The position numbers and the translations under genes were made by a program. Below the pieces are notes generated by a model that did no database searches, had not been told where the DNA came from, and saw only the letters and a program-made list of their open reading frames with translations. A DNA stretch of 64,000 bases from Cymodocea nodosa (Eukaryota > Streptophyta > Magnoliopsida > Alismatales > Cymodoceaceae): the NCBI GenBank assembly GCA_036874045.1, contig CM072336.1, positions 11,002,501 through 11,066,500 of the forward strand, read 5' to 3'. Positions 23,226 to 36,318 of this stretch are shown one piece after another. Position 1 is the stretch's first letter. Each line of letters begins with the position of its first letter.

Positions 23226-24524
23226 TGAAAGGACCTCTAGATTTTGATAATGCAAAAATCAATGTGAGGAATATTCTTTTGTATTTCACAGATAGCAGTT
23301 AAAGTCAGTCACAAATAGATCATTCAAAGTTGACAAATGAAATTAGAAGGATCAGACAGTTATCAGTCTAAGTATCCGGAAGTAGTAGATTTTTGGAAGG
23401 TTAAAAGCCTAAATATTTGAAAGACCACTTAAAGGTAGCAAACAAGCTCTTTAGAAAGTTACAAGGTTAATTATCCGAAAATAAGGTCTTCAGATTGTTA
23501 GTTTTAAGGTATGAATTCTTTAGAGAGTTAGGACAACTAACTATCCAAAAATACAAGCAAATCGAAAAGTTATCTAGAATAACTATCCGAACAGTTAAGT
23601 CAGAAGAATATGCATGTGTAGAAATTAAATTAGTAGAAAGATGCTTAAAGGATTTTTCAGTAAGTTAAGAAAGCTAACTATCTGAAAAATCAAGAAGTTT
23701 CGGAAGATTGTAGATTTAACTATCTGAAACTTAAGTTATTTAAATACACACGTGCAGAATCCAAAGAATAGTAGTTGGAAGCTTAGAAGAAGAATCGGGA
23801 GGTTACTATAGTTAAATATTTGAAAGTTGAAAAGTTTTGGTAAGCTAACAATTATAACCATCCGAACTTAAGACACTTCACGTGTATGACTTAAATCTCA
23901 CATGACAAAAGGACTTAAGTGAATTTTCAGTGAGTTACGATCATCCTTCGGAAAGTTACACAACTAACTATCCAAAAGTTTAAGAAAATTGGAAGGTTAT
24001 CTTGAAACACCTTCCTAAACGATAACTTACCATATATGGACCTGCAATTTCAATAAGTACAGTACAATACATCTGTTAGAAATGAATATGATCATTATGC
24101 TGAATGTTATAAATATAAACAATAAACAAGAGAGTTAAATAGTTTTTTGAACATACAAATCTATACACCAAGCTCCATATATATAGTAGAACATCTTCAA
24201 GATCAAATCTTCAATAAAGACAAACTCAAGTCTAGAGCTCTCCACGCAAATAAACTCTGATTTCTTCAAGCCCATGGTTACTGAAGTATACCAACTAAAA
24301 ACTTTAGAGATAGGTTGGTTGGAGCTATGACTAGAAAGCTTAGTTCGATTGGTTGGTTCTTGCTTTGACCTTAAAGCAAGTGTTTGTAAGTTTTGAAAGA
24401 TTAGTGAAGCTCAAGTATCCCTTGGGGGTGGACTAGCCGTTAATGGTGAACCACCTAAAATCCCTATGTGCTTTATTTTCCTTTTACCTTATGTTTGCAC
24501 TTAGAAAAATCGTTTCATGCTTAT
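23226..24524 (+). mobile_element. Family E copia LTR, 3'-truncated
   Basis: Starts TGAAAGGACCTCTAGATTTT and matches the solo E LTR at 51659-53295 in inverse orientation, as far as GGTGAACCACCTAAAAT near 24450. It has a dense array of ATCCGAA/TTCGGA-type hairpin motifs at 23340-24000. The last part is missing: a family A LTR starts at 24525, and the sequence on its far side (39409 on) does not match the E 3' end. Confidence 0.7.
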
Positions 24525-25165
24525 TATTGAGCTATATTTTTAGCTCAAACTTTACTACAAGTGCATGGCAAATACAGGTCATTCTTCTGCAAGGATTGTG
24601 TTTATGACTTAATCAATTATTACTCAACTTTTCTCTTTAAGCTCTTAGTTATACTTCAGTAAATTAATGAGATGCTAATGTAGAATCATCAAAAATAACA
24701 AGCTCACAAATCATGTAGTTTCAAGGCAATGTGTAGTGGAAAATGGTGATGTGAATCAATTTTTTACTTGTAAATCTATCAAGCCATTCAAGTATGAAAT
24801 CCACACCAATTCCACGTGAGTTTAGATGCAAGATATATGCAAATAAAACAAGAGAAAAAAAATAGAATATGAAGAAACAATACACTACACTACTCTATTC
24901 TAATTTATACTAAGTGCATGCAACTATGCTATTTGCCAATCTAGCTAAAACTATACTACACTACTTGCATTAGAAATTCTTTTTGGGGTTGATTTGGATA
25001 AAAGGTGATCAGTATAAGAGATAATAAACTCAATTAACTACTAAAATTAAAATTAACAACTAGAGATAAATGATAGGTTCTTCATTCAAATGAACATCAA
25101 CACTTATTTTCTTCTTCTTTCAATTCACACCTACTCAAATGCGCCAAGCCACCATTGATGGGTGT

Positions 25166-26779
25166 TGTTGAGTTATATTTTTAGCTCAAGCTTTACTGCA
25201 AGTGCATAGTTCTTTTGGTGTACATGGCAAATACAAGTCATTCTTCCACAAGGATTGTGTTTATGACTTAATCAACTATTACTCAACTTGTTCTTCAAGC
25301 TCTTAGGTATACTTCAGTAAATTAATGACATGTGAATGTAGAATAATCAAAATTAACATAAGCTCACAAATCATGCAGTTTCAAGGCAATGTGTAGTGGA
25401 AAATGGTGATGTGAATCAATTTCTTTACTTGAAAATCTATCAACTCATTCAATTATAACATGCACACAAGTTCCACGTGATTTTAGAAGTTATATCAATG
25501 CATAAAAATTGAGGAAAGAAAAATAAAATACGAAGATTCAATAGGCTATGCTACTCTATTCTAATTTATATTAAATGCATGCAACTTTGCTATTTGCTAA
25601 TCTAACTAAACTATACTATACTAGTTGCATTAGAAATTGTTTTTGGAGATTGATTTGGACAAAATGTGATCAATATAAGATATAACAAATTCAGCTAACT
25701 ACTAAAATTAAAATTAACAACTGAGGTAAATGAGAGGTTCTTCATTAAGAAGAAATTCAACACAATATACTTCCAAGTTCTTATACTCCTCTTCTTCTCC
25801 TTGAATCAACACTTCACATTCATATGTGCCAAGTATACCATACATAGGTGTCGACCACTCTTGTGAAAGCCCTATGTATAGTCCCAACAAATCAAGTGAA
25901 TGTAAACTGAAATTAAGAGAACAATGCAGTAATTAAACTTGAACACACATTTAATCCTACTAAGACATCATAAACAAGAAATGTATCTCTACCAAACTCT
26001 TCTAGCCTTCCTCTACTACCAGAAAACAAACTTTCCAAGGGCTGTCACTACCTTGGTGAGCTTTGAAAATCTGTAATAGAGGAAGTTGCACAATGGAGCT
26101 TTACTAGGGAGTTTGGGAAGAGCTTTCACTCCCACAAGGATGCTCGGATGCTCAACCGCATCTCCACCTCTCGCGTGCGTTGTCCTTCCAGCTGCCGAAC
26201 TCTCGGTCATGTATTTTTTCTCGGTCGCGTCTCTCGGTCCCGCAATTATTTCTTCCGGCTTTAAATAATTCTCTCCACTAGGCGGATCTCACCCAGCGAA
26301 TGGATTCTCGGTCGCGCATACGTCTTCCGCGCGTACGTCTCTCGCATGTGCTTCTCTCGCGTGCTCCCAACTTTTCATGCATCGAGTGTATCACCCTCCA
26401 ATGAAAATCCATAGATCTAAGGGAGCCAATGAGGTGTTGGCATGTCCACTTCTTTAAAGTTTAGTCCACCAACTTTGATTATTCACATCTTCTTTTTGTC
26501 TTTTGCAATAAGCTCCTTCCACATGTGTGTTACCTATAATTAATGGAAATTGAACTCCAAGAGATGTTAGCCAACATAGGACATGCAAAATAAATCAATG
26601 TGTTCCATGTAAAATTATATCCAATGGGGGATGCACTTGTTAATTAAATTTCTATATTGCACTATATTTCAAGACTTATATTACCCATAATTAATATCAT
26701 TTATCCACCATAGATATATAATATCATGCAAAATCACTTATAAAACTCATTAAAAATGGGCAAAATTAAAGCTTGAACA
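25166..26779 (-). mobile_element. Solo LTR A2 of gypsy family A
   Basis: 1614 bp. On the plus strand it starts TGTTGAGTTATATTTTTAGC and ends AAAGCTTGAACA, with a perfect 5-bp target duplication GGTGT at 25161-25165 and 26780-26784. It sits inside another LTR of the same family (A1), whose sequence continues seamlessly on both sides. It contains AATCCTTGTGGAAGAATGAC-type text near its 3' end. A GC-rich patch at 26120-26370, with repeated TCTCGGTCGCG and TCTCGCG words, is not shared with A1. Confidence 0.88.
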
Positions 26780-27150
26780 GGTGTCATTCACTCTTGTGAA
26801 AGCCTCACCAATAGCCCCAACAATACACGTGAATAGAGGATGCAATTTAGAAGGTGAAAAGAAGAATTAAACATTCATATACATTCATTGGAACTCTATC
26901 TAGCTAAAAAGACATATAATTGAGATGTTCACCACCATTTCTCATCAATTCTTCCTTCTATACAAGAAAATAATAAACTCTAAGGGTTGTCACTACCTTA
27001 GGAGCTTCTTCTCTTCTTCTCTAGAGCTTTGAAATCAATAGAACTTTGTAGCTACCTCACCTCCAAGCCTTAACGTTTTCTTCTTAGCCCTTGGAATGGT
27101 GAATAGCATCAATGGATGGTCTCCTTGCAAGCACAAGCTTCACCTCCAAG

Positions 27151-28389
27151 TGTAGGATCGTTTGTATTACAAGAGGGGGGGTGAATTGTGTCTTTAGTAA
27201 TTAAATACTAGCGAATAAAACAAGAGCACAAAACACTCGTAATTAAAATTCTATTCTTTTCTTTCAAGACAAAATTTATAATATCTTTTCAGCTCAATTC
27301 CCTTCTTGACGGTTTTGATACAGAAATGTTCGATATACAATTTGAATATAACAATAAAGTTCTTATTGAAAACTAATTTCGAATTGTATAAAACCTGATC
27401 TTTCTTTGTCTTTACTCAGCTTTTGTATCTCTTCTTCTCCAATTGTCGAATTTCCAGACTTCTTACGTTTGCAACTCCTTTTCTGAAATTGCTTGGAATT
27501 TCGAACTTCTTCTAATGTTGGAGAATTTTTCAGAATATGAATATTCAAACTTAACTTTTTAGTTAGGAATCTGGATTGAATATTCAAACTTGGTTTTTGA
27601 GATTGGGATCCTCTATTGTAATGTAGCTCGTACTCTCAATTAATAGTCGAACTCTGTTGTCTTTCACGTTTAGCATGTTCATCCACTTGATCCACAATCC
27701 ATAATCCATAATCCACGTACTAATTTTCTCTTTAATCCAAATTACTTTCTATTTTAATTTCCACTTTCTCCACTAACAATTTGAATTTCCACGATCTCCA
27801 CTTCGTAGATTCATCGAAGCTTTATCTTCCTGGAGTCTTGTAGAATATCTTCTAAGTCTTCAATTTAGTCGAACAGTTATCCTTTAAGTCTTGTAAAAAG
27901 TCAAACACTTATCCTTTAACTCTTCGAGTTTTTGCACCTGCAAAACTCGTGACTAAACAAAGAAACTTATCTGTTCATTAGTCCTTTTATAAAACTCAAA
28001 CAGTTATCTATCCATGCGTATAAAAACTCGAACAGTTATCTAACTATTTGATTTTTCATTACCGAACGCACATGGAAAACACGTGACAACTTAAAACATT
28101 AAAAACACACGTGTAGATAACCTCAACTATACGAGTTTTTAACATAAAGTATTCGACAAAAATGAAACGTTAACTATCTGAAAGTTTAACTATCTGAAAC
28201 GTTAACTATCCGAAAGTTTAACTATTGCAAATCTAACTCTTCAAAAATCTTTAATTTATTCGACATATAAATGAAACTTTTCGATAATCTATTAACTATT
28301 ATACTTAGAGAAATATACTTAGAGAATATTATGTAGACTTATTGAAATACGATAATAAAGCATATATCATCAAAATTAAATACCTAGCA
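27151..28389 (-). repeat. 3' LTR of D1
   Basis: 1239 bp. Sense start TGCTAGGTATTTAATTTTGA at 28389, just after the polypurine tract; sense end ...ACGATCCTACA at 27151. Motifs of the CGAACAGTTATC and TTAACTATCCGAAAG type fill 27880-28250, including a short tandem run near 28165-28225. Confidence 0.9.
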
Positions 28390-28906
28390 ATCTCCCCCTT
28401 TTTGATGATGTCAAAACCTAATAAGTCACATAATTTATATCTCCCCCTTTTTGGCATTATAAAAAAGTAAACTAGTTTCTCCCCTTTTAGGAAGTTAAGC
28501 AAGTTAAATGTAAGGAAGGAAATCTTACTAAGTATATATTAATCAAAATGATAGTTTCAAACATACATAGGATTTATGGATTAAGCATAAACTGTTTAAT
28601 ATCATAAACTATGAAAAATAATCACGTAACATTAAAATCAGTAAACAGTTTACATAATAGTTTTGGTTACAAATTACAAAAAATAAATCATGTAATACAT
28701 AATTTGTATAATCACAAGCCTCTTTGTCTTCAAAAAATATCAATAAGAGTATCTAAAATTTTCTTTGCAATTTCTATACTAACTCTGTTTATCTGATCAA
28801 GTAATGCTTTATCTAAATCATTTTGAGAAACTTGTGATGGTTGCTATAAAAATTTAGTATGTATGTCTATATCTATACCTGTATGTATTTCTGTATGTAT
28901 ACATTG

Positions 28907-29760
28907 TTATATATCTGTATGTATATCTTGTTGTATATCTATATGTTGCTGTGTTTCTATAAATTGTGTGGATTGTTGCTGTTGTGGTTGTGACTGTGTT
29001 TGCCGATCTTGTTGTTGTTGTTTGAGGACAGGTGTATCTGCGTCCTGGTATTTTTGGAGTTCCTTTGCAGAGAAAGATCTTGACTTTAATCTTTTCTGTG
29101 GCCAAGGTGTAATATCTGTTTGACTTGCCATAATTCTCAAAATCGTATCACCATAAAATAATTTACTCTGCAAATGTAAGATATGAGAAACAAAAATATC
29201 ATACCAGTTCACCTGTATATGGTTTATTAATGCGTATGTAGTATAAAGACAACATCTGCCAACTTTTGCCCCATGACCAAACCTCTGAAACAATGTAGCA
29301 TGCAATATTTTTGTAATAAAACGTGCTTGGCCATTTAAGTCATTTAGTAATCTCAATGGTTTGTTGGTAGTTGGATCTTTGGCTAAACTTGTAATGTCTC
29401 ATCCCAATCGATAAACCTATTTTCTTTCTAATAATTTAACTCCTTCATTTTTCAAACCAAGTACCTGATAAAGTAAATATGGAGTTAAATATATGTCATT
29501 GTCTTGTATATTAGAAACAGGAATACCTTCTTCCACTGTTAAGTTTGAGTAAAAACAATTGATAAGTTCAGGTATAGCAAGATGACCTGGCTGTTGTGGA
29601 AGTAGAGTTAACAAGCCTTGAAATTCAAACAGTTCTCGTATGTGTGCCATCCCTTCAAACTTAACTGGTCTTGAATATAAAATTGTAAAAGTTTTATATG
29701 TCTAAAATTTGTCATAACAGGAATTATTTCTGAACCATAATAGTGTATTTTCATCTAAGC
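28907..29760 (-). pseudogene. D1 extra ORF, plant-transposon-protein-like domain
   Basis: Minus-strand frame with several stops. Readable blocks: ILYSRPVKFEGMAHIRELFE, FQGLLTLLPQQ, CFYSNLTVEEG, YQVLGLKNEG, LLNDLNGQARFITKIL and HIQVNWYDIF...KLFYGD, then a glutamine-rich tail. The same block order is found in C1 (45734-46561) and in F2 (59878-58808). The pattern resembles the family annotated in plants as putative plant transposon protein (Pfam PF20167 in my recollection). It lies downstream of pol, where Sireviruses often carry an envelope-like ORF, but I see no clear signal peptide or transmembrane segment. The function is unknown. Confidence 0.7.
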
Positions 29761-30230
29761 TCTGTTCAGGATTAGGTATTTTCCTATCATGATGTTCTGA
29801 TTTGGGACTTGTTTCAATATTATCAACAGCATCTATATTTTCAGATATTTCAGAACTAGTGGAATTGCCATCAAAACTAGTATAAATGTCTGAAATATCT
29901 GTTATTGTCGTATCAATAATCTACTAAATTTCTTTTGTTTGTTCTTCTAGAAACATTTCAGTAACAACAGTCTCTATAGCAATTTGTATATCAGCAACAT
30001 GTATATCTATATTTGATCTATTTAACTATCTTTGTATCAAAAGAATGTTCTATATCTGTCTGTGGAATAGAATCATCCTGTATTTCTGAAATTTGTATAT
30101 GTGAGACATTGGTAGTATCATATTCTATTTGTAACTGTGTATGTTGTTGATTATAGACATTTATCAACAAGTATACTATATACTGTAACAAACATAACCA
30201 TATATGTAAAGTGTAATATAAGCAACTGTA

Positions 30231-31334
30231 CTAAAATTCAAAAGTCTCTGTTCGAGATATAGTAAAAGGAAGAATATCTGTACATTCCTTTTCAGATGAA
30301 ATATCTTCAAAATTCATAAACTTAGTGTCTATGTTATCAAAAATATCATCAAATTGAATATCATCTGTATATGTATCATCAAAATTTCCTACATTCTCTT
30401 TTTCCGTAGGAAAAGAATGTGTGCTTGTAGCATTGTGTAAAAAACTGTTCATTGTCTTAAAAGATACATTATACACTAATGTGACACAATACCTTAGAGT
30501 ATATGTTTGTAAGCCAATATTTGTCACATCTACTAGGATTCCTGACAAAAATGTCTATCCAGCTTCTACAATGGAGCATAGTTTTCCATTTGTCACTGAT
30601 TCTTCTTTTTGCTGTAATATTCCTTGTACACTTGTAGTTAGTCCAAAATATTCAATTGTTTTTTTCTTTTTCCAACTATATATCTGTAGTGTTTCAAGCT
30701 GTTCAGGAGGTTCTAAAATTGTCTTAATTTCTCCTATTAAAGGCACCTAGGGTCTTGATGGTCCTTCACCATGATGCCTAGGTGGTAATAATGAACTATT
30801 GAGTTTTAAGCTCTCCACCTCTACCATTTTGAGTTGATAAACTCTTTGTCCTTCACTTCGAAGGCCCATTTTGCTAATGACAGTTTTATGTTCATCTATA
30901 TACAGTTTAATATCATCTAAAACAGTTGGGGTAAAATAATGTTGGGAATACAAGGATTGTAATTCCCTATTTGCATTTTTGATCATTGGTCCCCACTTCT
31001 TTCCATAATAAGTGATAGACTGTACCAATGTCTCTAGTACATGTCTAGAACTTACAACCGCAGGGTTAGGTTGTAAATTTCTTTTCCATAAATGTAATGC
31101 GGAATGTTCAGTATGTTTTAGTCTAAACTGTGTTTTAGCATAATTGCGAATAAATTTCCAATAGAAATTTCTCTCATCTTGAATAGCTTTTCTTATTTCA
31201 TGTAGTACTTCGTTTGAAAAGGTGTACCTGGAGTAGATATCATTGATTTCACTTTGTATTTTCTGAATTTCTAGCTCTCTTTTCTGCACTTTTGTCATTC
31301 TACAACGTCCTCTTCCACATTCTGACATTGTCAA
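30231..31334 (-). pseudogene. D1 extra ORF, N-terminal basic/coiled-coil part
   Basis: One frame of about 367 codons with only two stops (at 30747 and near 30549). It begins MTMSECGRGRCRMTKVQKRE, then a charged, probably helical stretch, and ends in an acidic region (DDTYTDDIQFDDIFDNID). It precedes the transposon-protein-like domain at 29760-28907 in a different frame. Both may once have formed one protein, as in F2, where an E/Q-rich N-terminal part precedes the same domain. No family recognised for this part. Confidence 0.5.
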
Positions 31335-33324
31335 TTAATCTTCGCTTTGCACTGTAGAACTTAGTGGAAGTAAAGATTGTGAAGCTAGGGTTTTACCAAG
31401 GTAGAAACATGAAAGGTTGTTAGTAAAACATTTATAACTCTTCGAGTGTATAAATGGATTCAATCATTGAAATCATAAATATAAGATCTGTTATCGATAA
31501 ATAACTCGAGTGCTTGCAATAACTATACAAGTTTTACAACCAACAATTGCAAAATACTTAGCATAACTGTTTGTATAAAGAAAATAACTTCAGGCTAAGT
31601 GAAAAGTGAGAAAACTCGAAAACTTATGATAACTGTTCGAGTTTCTCAAAGGAATAGGTGTGAAAAGTCGAAGAGTTAAACATAACTGTTCGAGTTTTCA
31701 ATTGAGACATTGTAAAGCAGTGAAATTCAACATGTGCACAATTTGAACTTAAGGTATTTAGAAAGTTTTAGAGACTTATAAACCTAACTATCCGATGCTC
31801 AGGTGCATTTCGGAGAGTTACAGATAACCTTCCGAAAGATAACTTAAGTCAATCTTCCAGATCACGACACATGTACTTAAGTAGTTTTATAATAAAGAGA
31901 TGTTTCGGATAGTTACAAATCTAACTTTCCGATGCCCAAACGCATTTCGGAGAGTTATAGATAACTTACCGAAAATCCACTTAAGTCATGCATTACGGTT
32001 TTGACACGTGTACTTCAGGAAATAATAAGATAGTCTATTGAACGTTTTAAAACACAACTGTTTGATACTTGCAATATAAGTTGCCGAAACAATAGAGAAT
32101 TCAGATACTTAAGAATTAAAAAACCTATAAGTCACCGATAGTTCAGAAATGTACTGTATTAAAGTGTATTTCCTGAAATTTATGCAGATTCTTTCATGAA
32201 AACATATAATAGTTCATAAGAGATGAAATATTATATGAGAAATTGCTCCCCCTACATAAATGTAGTGTAAAGAATCTATGGCGTACTTAATGTGGGTTGC
32301 CAAGCCCTAAGTAGATTTGGCTTTAAAAGGTCAAATAGCTTACTTAAAGAGGATGCTAAGCCTTAAATAGATTTGAGTCTCTCTTTTTCTTAATTTAATT
32401 TGAATTAAATACAGAAATAAGTAGTAGAGTTAACAATTTAGACTTTCTGGCTTTTATCTTATTCAGTTTACAAAAGATAATTCATAGAGATATACCTTCA
32501 AAACTTTAAAAGAATTCAATAATGAGTACACAAACTTAAGACAATAAATATTGTACATTATGTGTAAAGAGTAGATAATAAATAAAAAAAACAAGGATTA
32601 TATGCACAGATTATGGTAGGATTGTTATAACACATTGAAAGATAAATTAAGCTTGAGTACATTGCCCCTTTTTTTTTGTTTATATTCATATATATATTTT
32701 ATGTATTACTTCCCACAATATCATCTTTTCACGTGATCACAATCCCTTGCTTAGGGGAAAGATAACCAGTTACTCAATGACAAGTGAGAATAGGTAATAA
32801 ATTTTTTTTTTTTAAATATAATCTGAATTACTTGCAAAATGAGTTTTCAATCAACACATCCCAAACTACTTGGTTTAAGTGACTAGGGTTTAAGATCCCT
32901 CAACGGACTTAATTACTCAAGTAATTACAGACAAAAAACTAATAAAAAATAAAACAAAACAGTAAATTAAATTAGAGGCAACTGCAAGACTTAATTTTTC
33001 TAACAGAATGTTAATAACTTTCCTTTAATAAAAAGTACATACTTTCTATGTATTTTCCTATTAAAATATCTATAATAGCATAGACATAAGTAACAAAAAT
33101 ATAGTTGGCACTCATATTGAATCAATTTAACTGTTCTTAAGTAATCTTTTCTGAATTTTTCTTAAATAAATTGACTTCAATAAAAATCAGAATTTCATAA
33201 ATTCTTAACTACCAGAAAACTATAATTCGAAAATAGATATTTTGTTTTGTTTTTTTTTTAATGATAAAGACATTAAATTCTAAAACTACCTTATAGCAAA
33301 CTAAAATACAATGAACATGACCAT
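31335..33324 (-). other. D1 noncoding spacer between RNase H and the extra ORF
   Basis: No coding frame. 31420-32130 is dense in TTCGGAGAGTTA/TAACTATCCGA-type inverted motifs like those in the LTRs of families C, D and E. It also has a purine-poor TTGCTCCCCCTACA stretch at 32248 and poly-T/A runs. Confidence 0.6.
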
Positions 33325-36318
33325 TTAAATATCAGATAACCTATAGATACCAAGTTCTAATCGTAATTTTGAGAAAGTATTTTCATCTAAGGGTTTTGTA
33401 AATAGATCTGCTAATTGTTCTGTGGTAGGAACAAAATTTAATACTATTTTTCCTTTTATAACATTATCCCTTAGAAAATGATGTCGCACTTCTATATGTT
33501 TTGCTTGTGAATGTAACACAAGATTTTTAGATAAACTTATTACAGAACTACTATCACAGAAAATCTTAGTTGGTTCATAGTCTAAATTAAAATCTTTTAA
33601 GGTTTGTCTGATCCACAGGATTTGAGCACAGCAAAGTGCAGCAGCTATATATTCGGCTTCAGTTGTAGATAATGCTACACAATTTTGCTTTTTGTTGAAC
33701 CATGACACTAAAGAATTACCTAACAATTGACAAGTGCCACTGGTGCTTTTTCTTTCAGACTTACATCCTACGAAATCAGCATCACTATAACCTACTAAGT
33801 TTAAAGAACTGTGTTTAAAGTAAAACAGTCCGAAATTGATGGTTCCTAATAGATATTTAAAAATTCGTTTAACAGCAAGTAGGTGTGATTCCTTAGGATT
33901 AGATTGATATCTAGCACAAGTACACACACTAAACATAATATCTGGTCGGCTAGCTGTTAAATAAAGTAATGAACCAATCATACTTCTATATTGTTTTACA
34001 TCTACAGTTTTTCCAGAGTCATCTTTATCCAACTAGGTGATAGTACTCATTGGTGTATTCTTTGTTTTAGTGTTGTCTAAACCAAATCTCTTTAGTAAAT
34101 CTTGAGTATATTTTTCTTGTGAAATAAAAGTACCCTGATCTAATTGCTTAATTTGTAAGCCTAGGAAAAATGATAGTTCACCCATCATACTTATTTCAGA
34201 TTGATTAGTCATGTCTTTCGAAAAGGACTCAACTAATTTATCATTTGTTGCTCCAAATATGATGTCATCTACATAGATTTGAACTACTAGTATATCTTTT
34301 TCGATCTTCTTGATAAAAAGAGTGTGATTTGCCTTTCCCGTAGAATACCCTTTTTCCATAAGAAATTTAGATAATCTTTTATACCAAGACCTAAGAGCTT
34401 GTTTAAGGCCATATAGTGCCTTCTTAAGCTTGTAAACATACTTAGGATGTTTTGAATCTTCAAAACCTGGAGGTTGTTTTACATACACTTCTTCTTTTAT
34501 ATATCCATTTAAAAAAGCAGTCTTAATATACATTTGATATAATTTGAAATCCATTTAACAAGCATAAGCTAACAAAATTTGTATTGATTTTAGTCTAGCA
34601 ACAAGAGCAAATATTTCATCATAGTCAATTCCTTCCTCTTGCTTGTAACATTAAGCAACTAATCTAGCTTTATTTTTAACTATATGTCCATCTTAATCTA
34701 CTTTGTTTCTAAATACCCACCTTGTTCCTATTATGGACTGATTTTCAGGTGGTGAAACTAGATCTCATACCTCATTTCTTATAAATTGATTTAGCTCATC
34801 TTGCATAGCTAAATACCAAAATTCATCTTCTAAGGCATCTTCAATTTTCTTAGGTTCTAGCAAAGAAACAAATGAATAAGCACAACAGATGTTGACTACT
34901 GATGACCGAGTCCTAACTCCTTGATTAGGATTGTCTATTATCTGATCAATAGGATGAGATGAAGCATAATGCCAAATTCTATGTTGTTCCACATTTTCTA
35001 TAGGTATGACATTATTTTCTTCTAAATTTTCATCATTCAAACTTAGATTTAATATTCCGTCAGATAATCTCTCAATTTCTTTGTCAACATCATTTGGTAC
35101 TATTTCTGGGAGAATTTCTGAATCAAAGTTTTCAGCATGTCTTAAATCCAAATGAGAATTTTCATGAAATTTCACATGCAGGGTTTCCTCAATGGTTTTT
35201 GTTGATTTATTATAAACTCTATATGCTTTACTTCTAATGGAATAACCAACAAAAATAACTTCATCCGATTTGGCTTTAAATTTGTCTCTTCGTTCCTTAG
35301 TGTTTAAAATAAAACACTTACAGCCAAAGGGTTTTAAATAACTTATTTTGGGAACCCTATTATACCATATTTCATAAGGAGTTTTATCTAAAATTGGTCT
35401 TAGATGTACTCTATTTATAGCATAGCATGCTGTATGAACTACTTCTGCTTAGAGAAATAGGGGTAACTTATTCTTATTTAACATGGTTCTGGACATTTCC
35501 TGAAGTGATCTGTTTTTACGTTCTACTATCCCATTTTGTGAAGGAGATCTTGGAAATGAGTACCTATGATCTATGCCTAATTCTTCACAAAAGGTGTCCA
35601 TTTGATCATTATCAAATTCTGTACCATGATCACTCCTAAGTTTTTGAATTTTAACATTTTTCTCATTCTGAACTTTATTACAGAATATCTTAAATATTTC
35701 AAAAACTTCAATTTTATTAGCTAGAAAATAGACCCAAGTGAATCTAGAATAGTCATCAACTAGTACAAAAGCATAATGTTTACCTCCTAGACTAGTTGTT
35801 CTAGTAGGTTCAAATAAATCCATATGCACTAGTTCTAATACTCTTTTGCTTGTTATTTCATTTAAGCTTTTAAAGGATGTTTTATGTAATTTACCTAGTT
35901 GACATGCATCACACATAAACTCTTTCAAGTACTTAATACTAGGTAAACCTCTAACTAGATTCTTTTTAGACAGCTTTTGTAATAATTTTAAGTTTGAGTG
36001 TCCTAGCCTTCTATGCCATAAAATGACTTCATCCGATTTTACAATTAAGCAAGCATTGTCTTTAATAATATCAGAAGGTAAATTTAGAATACAAACAGAT
36101 TCTTTCTTGTATGCAGTGAATAAAATTTTGTTTGTAGACATGTCCATAATTTTACAAGAATCTTTTTCAAAAATTACTCTGTAAATCTTCATTAAAACAG
36201 GAACACTCAATAAATTAAAACCTAAGTTTTCCACTAATAAGACATCATTTATAAAGCATTTCTCAGTTACCTGAACCTTGCTAGACCAAAAGGATATTTG
36301 TTTTGCTTTTATTTCCAA
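33325..36318 (-). pseudogene. D1 pol: pre-integrase, integrase, RT, RNase H
   Basis: A single frame interrupted by about six stops (for example near 35446, 34762 and 34030). Order: pre-integrase zinc finger (LWHRRLGH ... MCDACQLGK), integrase core with catalytic residues visible as HMD, RSDHGTEF and NGIVERKN, a linker, RT and RNase H. RT keeps the YVDD box ([12 protein letters not shown]), but motif A reads [11 protein letters not shown], so the first catalytic Asp is now Tyr. RNase H shows GYSDADFVG and [11 protein letters not shown] and ends in TKPLDENTF, a normal copia C terminus. These enzymes would copy element RNA into DNA and insert it. A frame change separates pol from gag-protease. 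The amount of damage shows a dead but once autonomous element. Confidence 0.88.

Noticed and set aside
28854..29123. Cys/Tyr/Arg-patterned small proteins on both strands
   Set aside because: Produced by a TATGTATATCTG-type low-complexity tract at the end of the D1 extra ORF.
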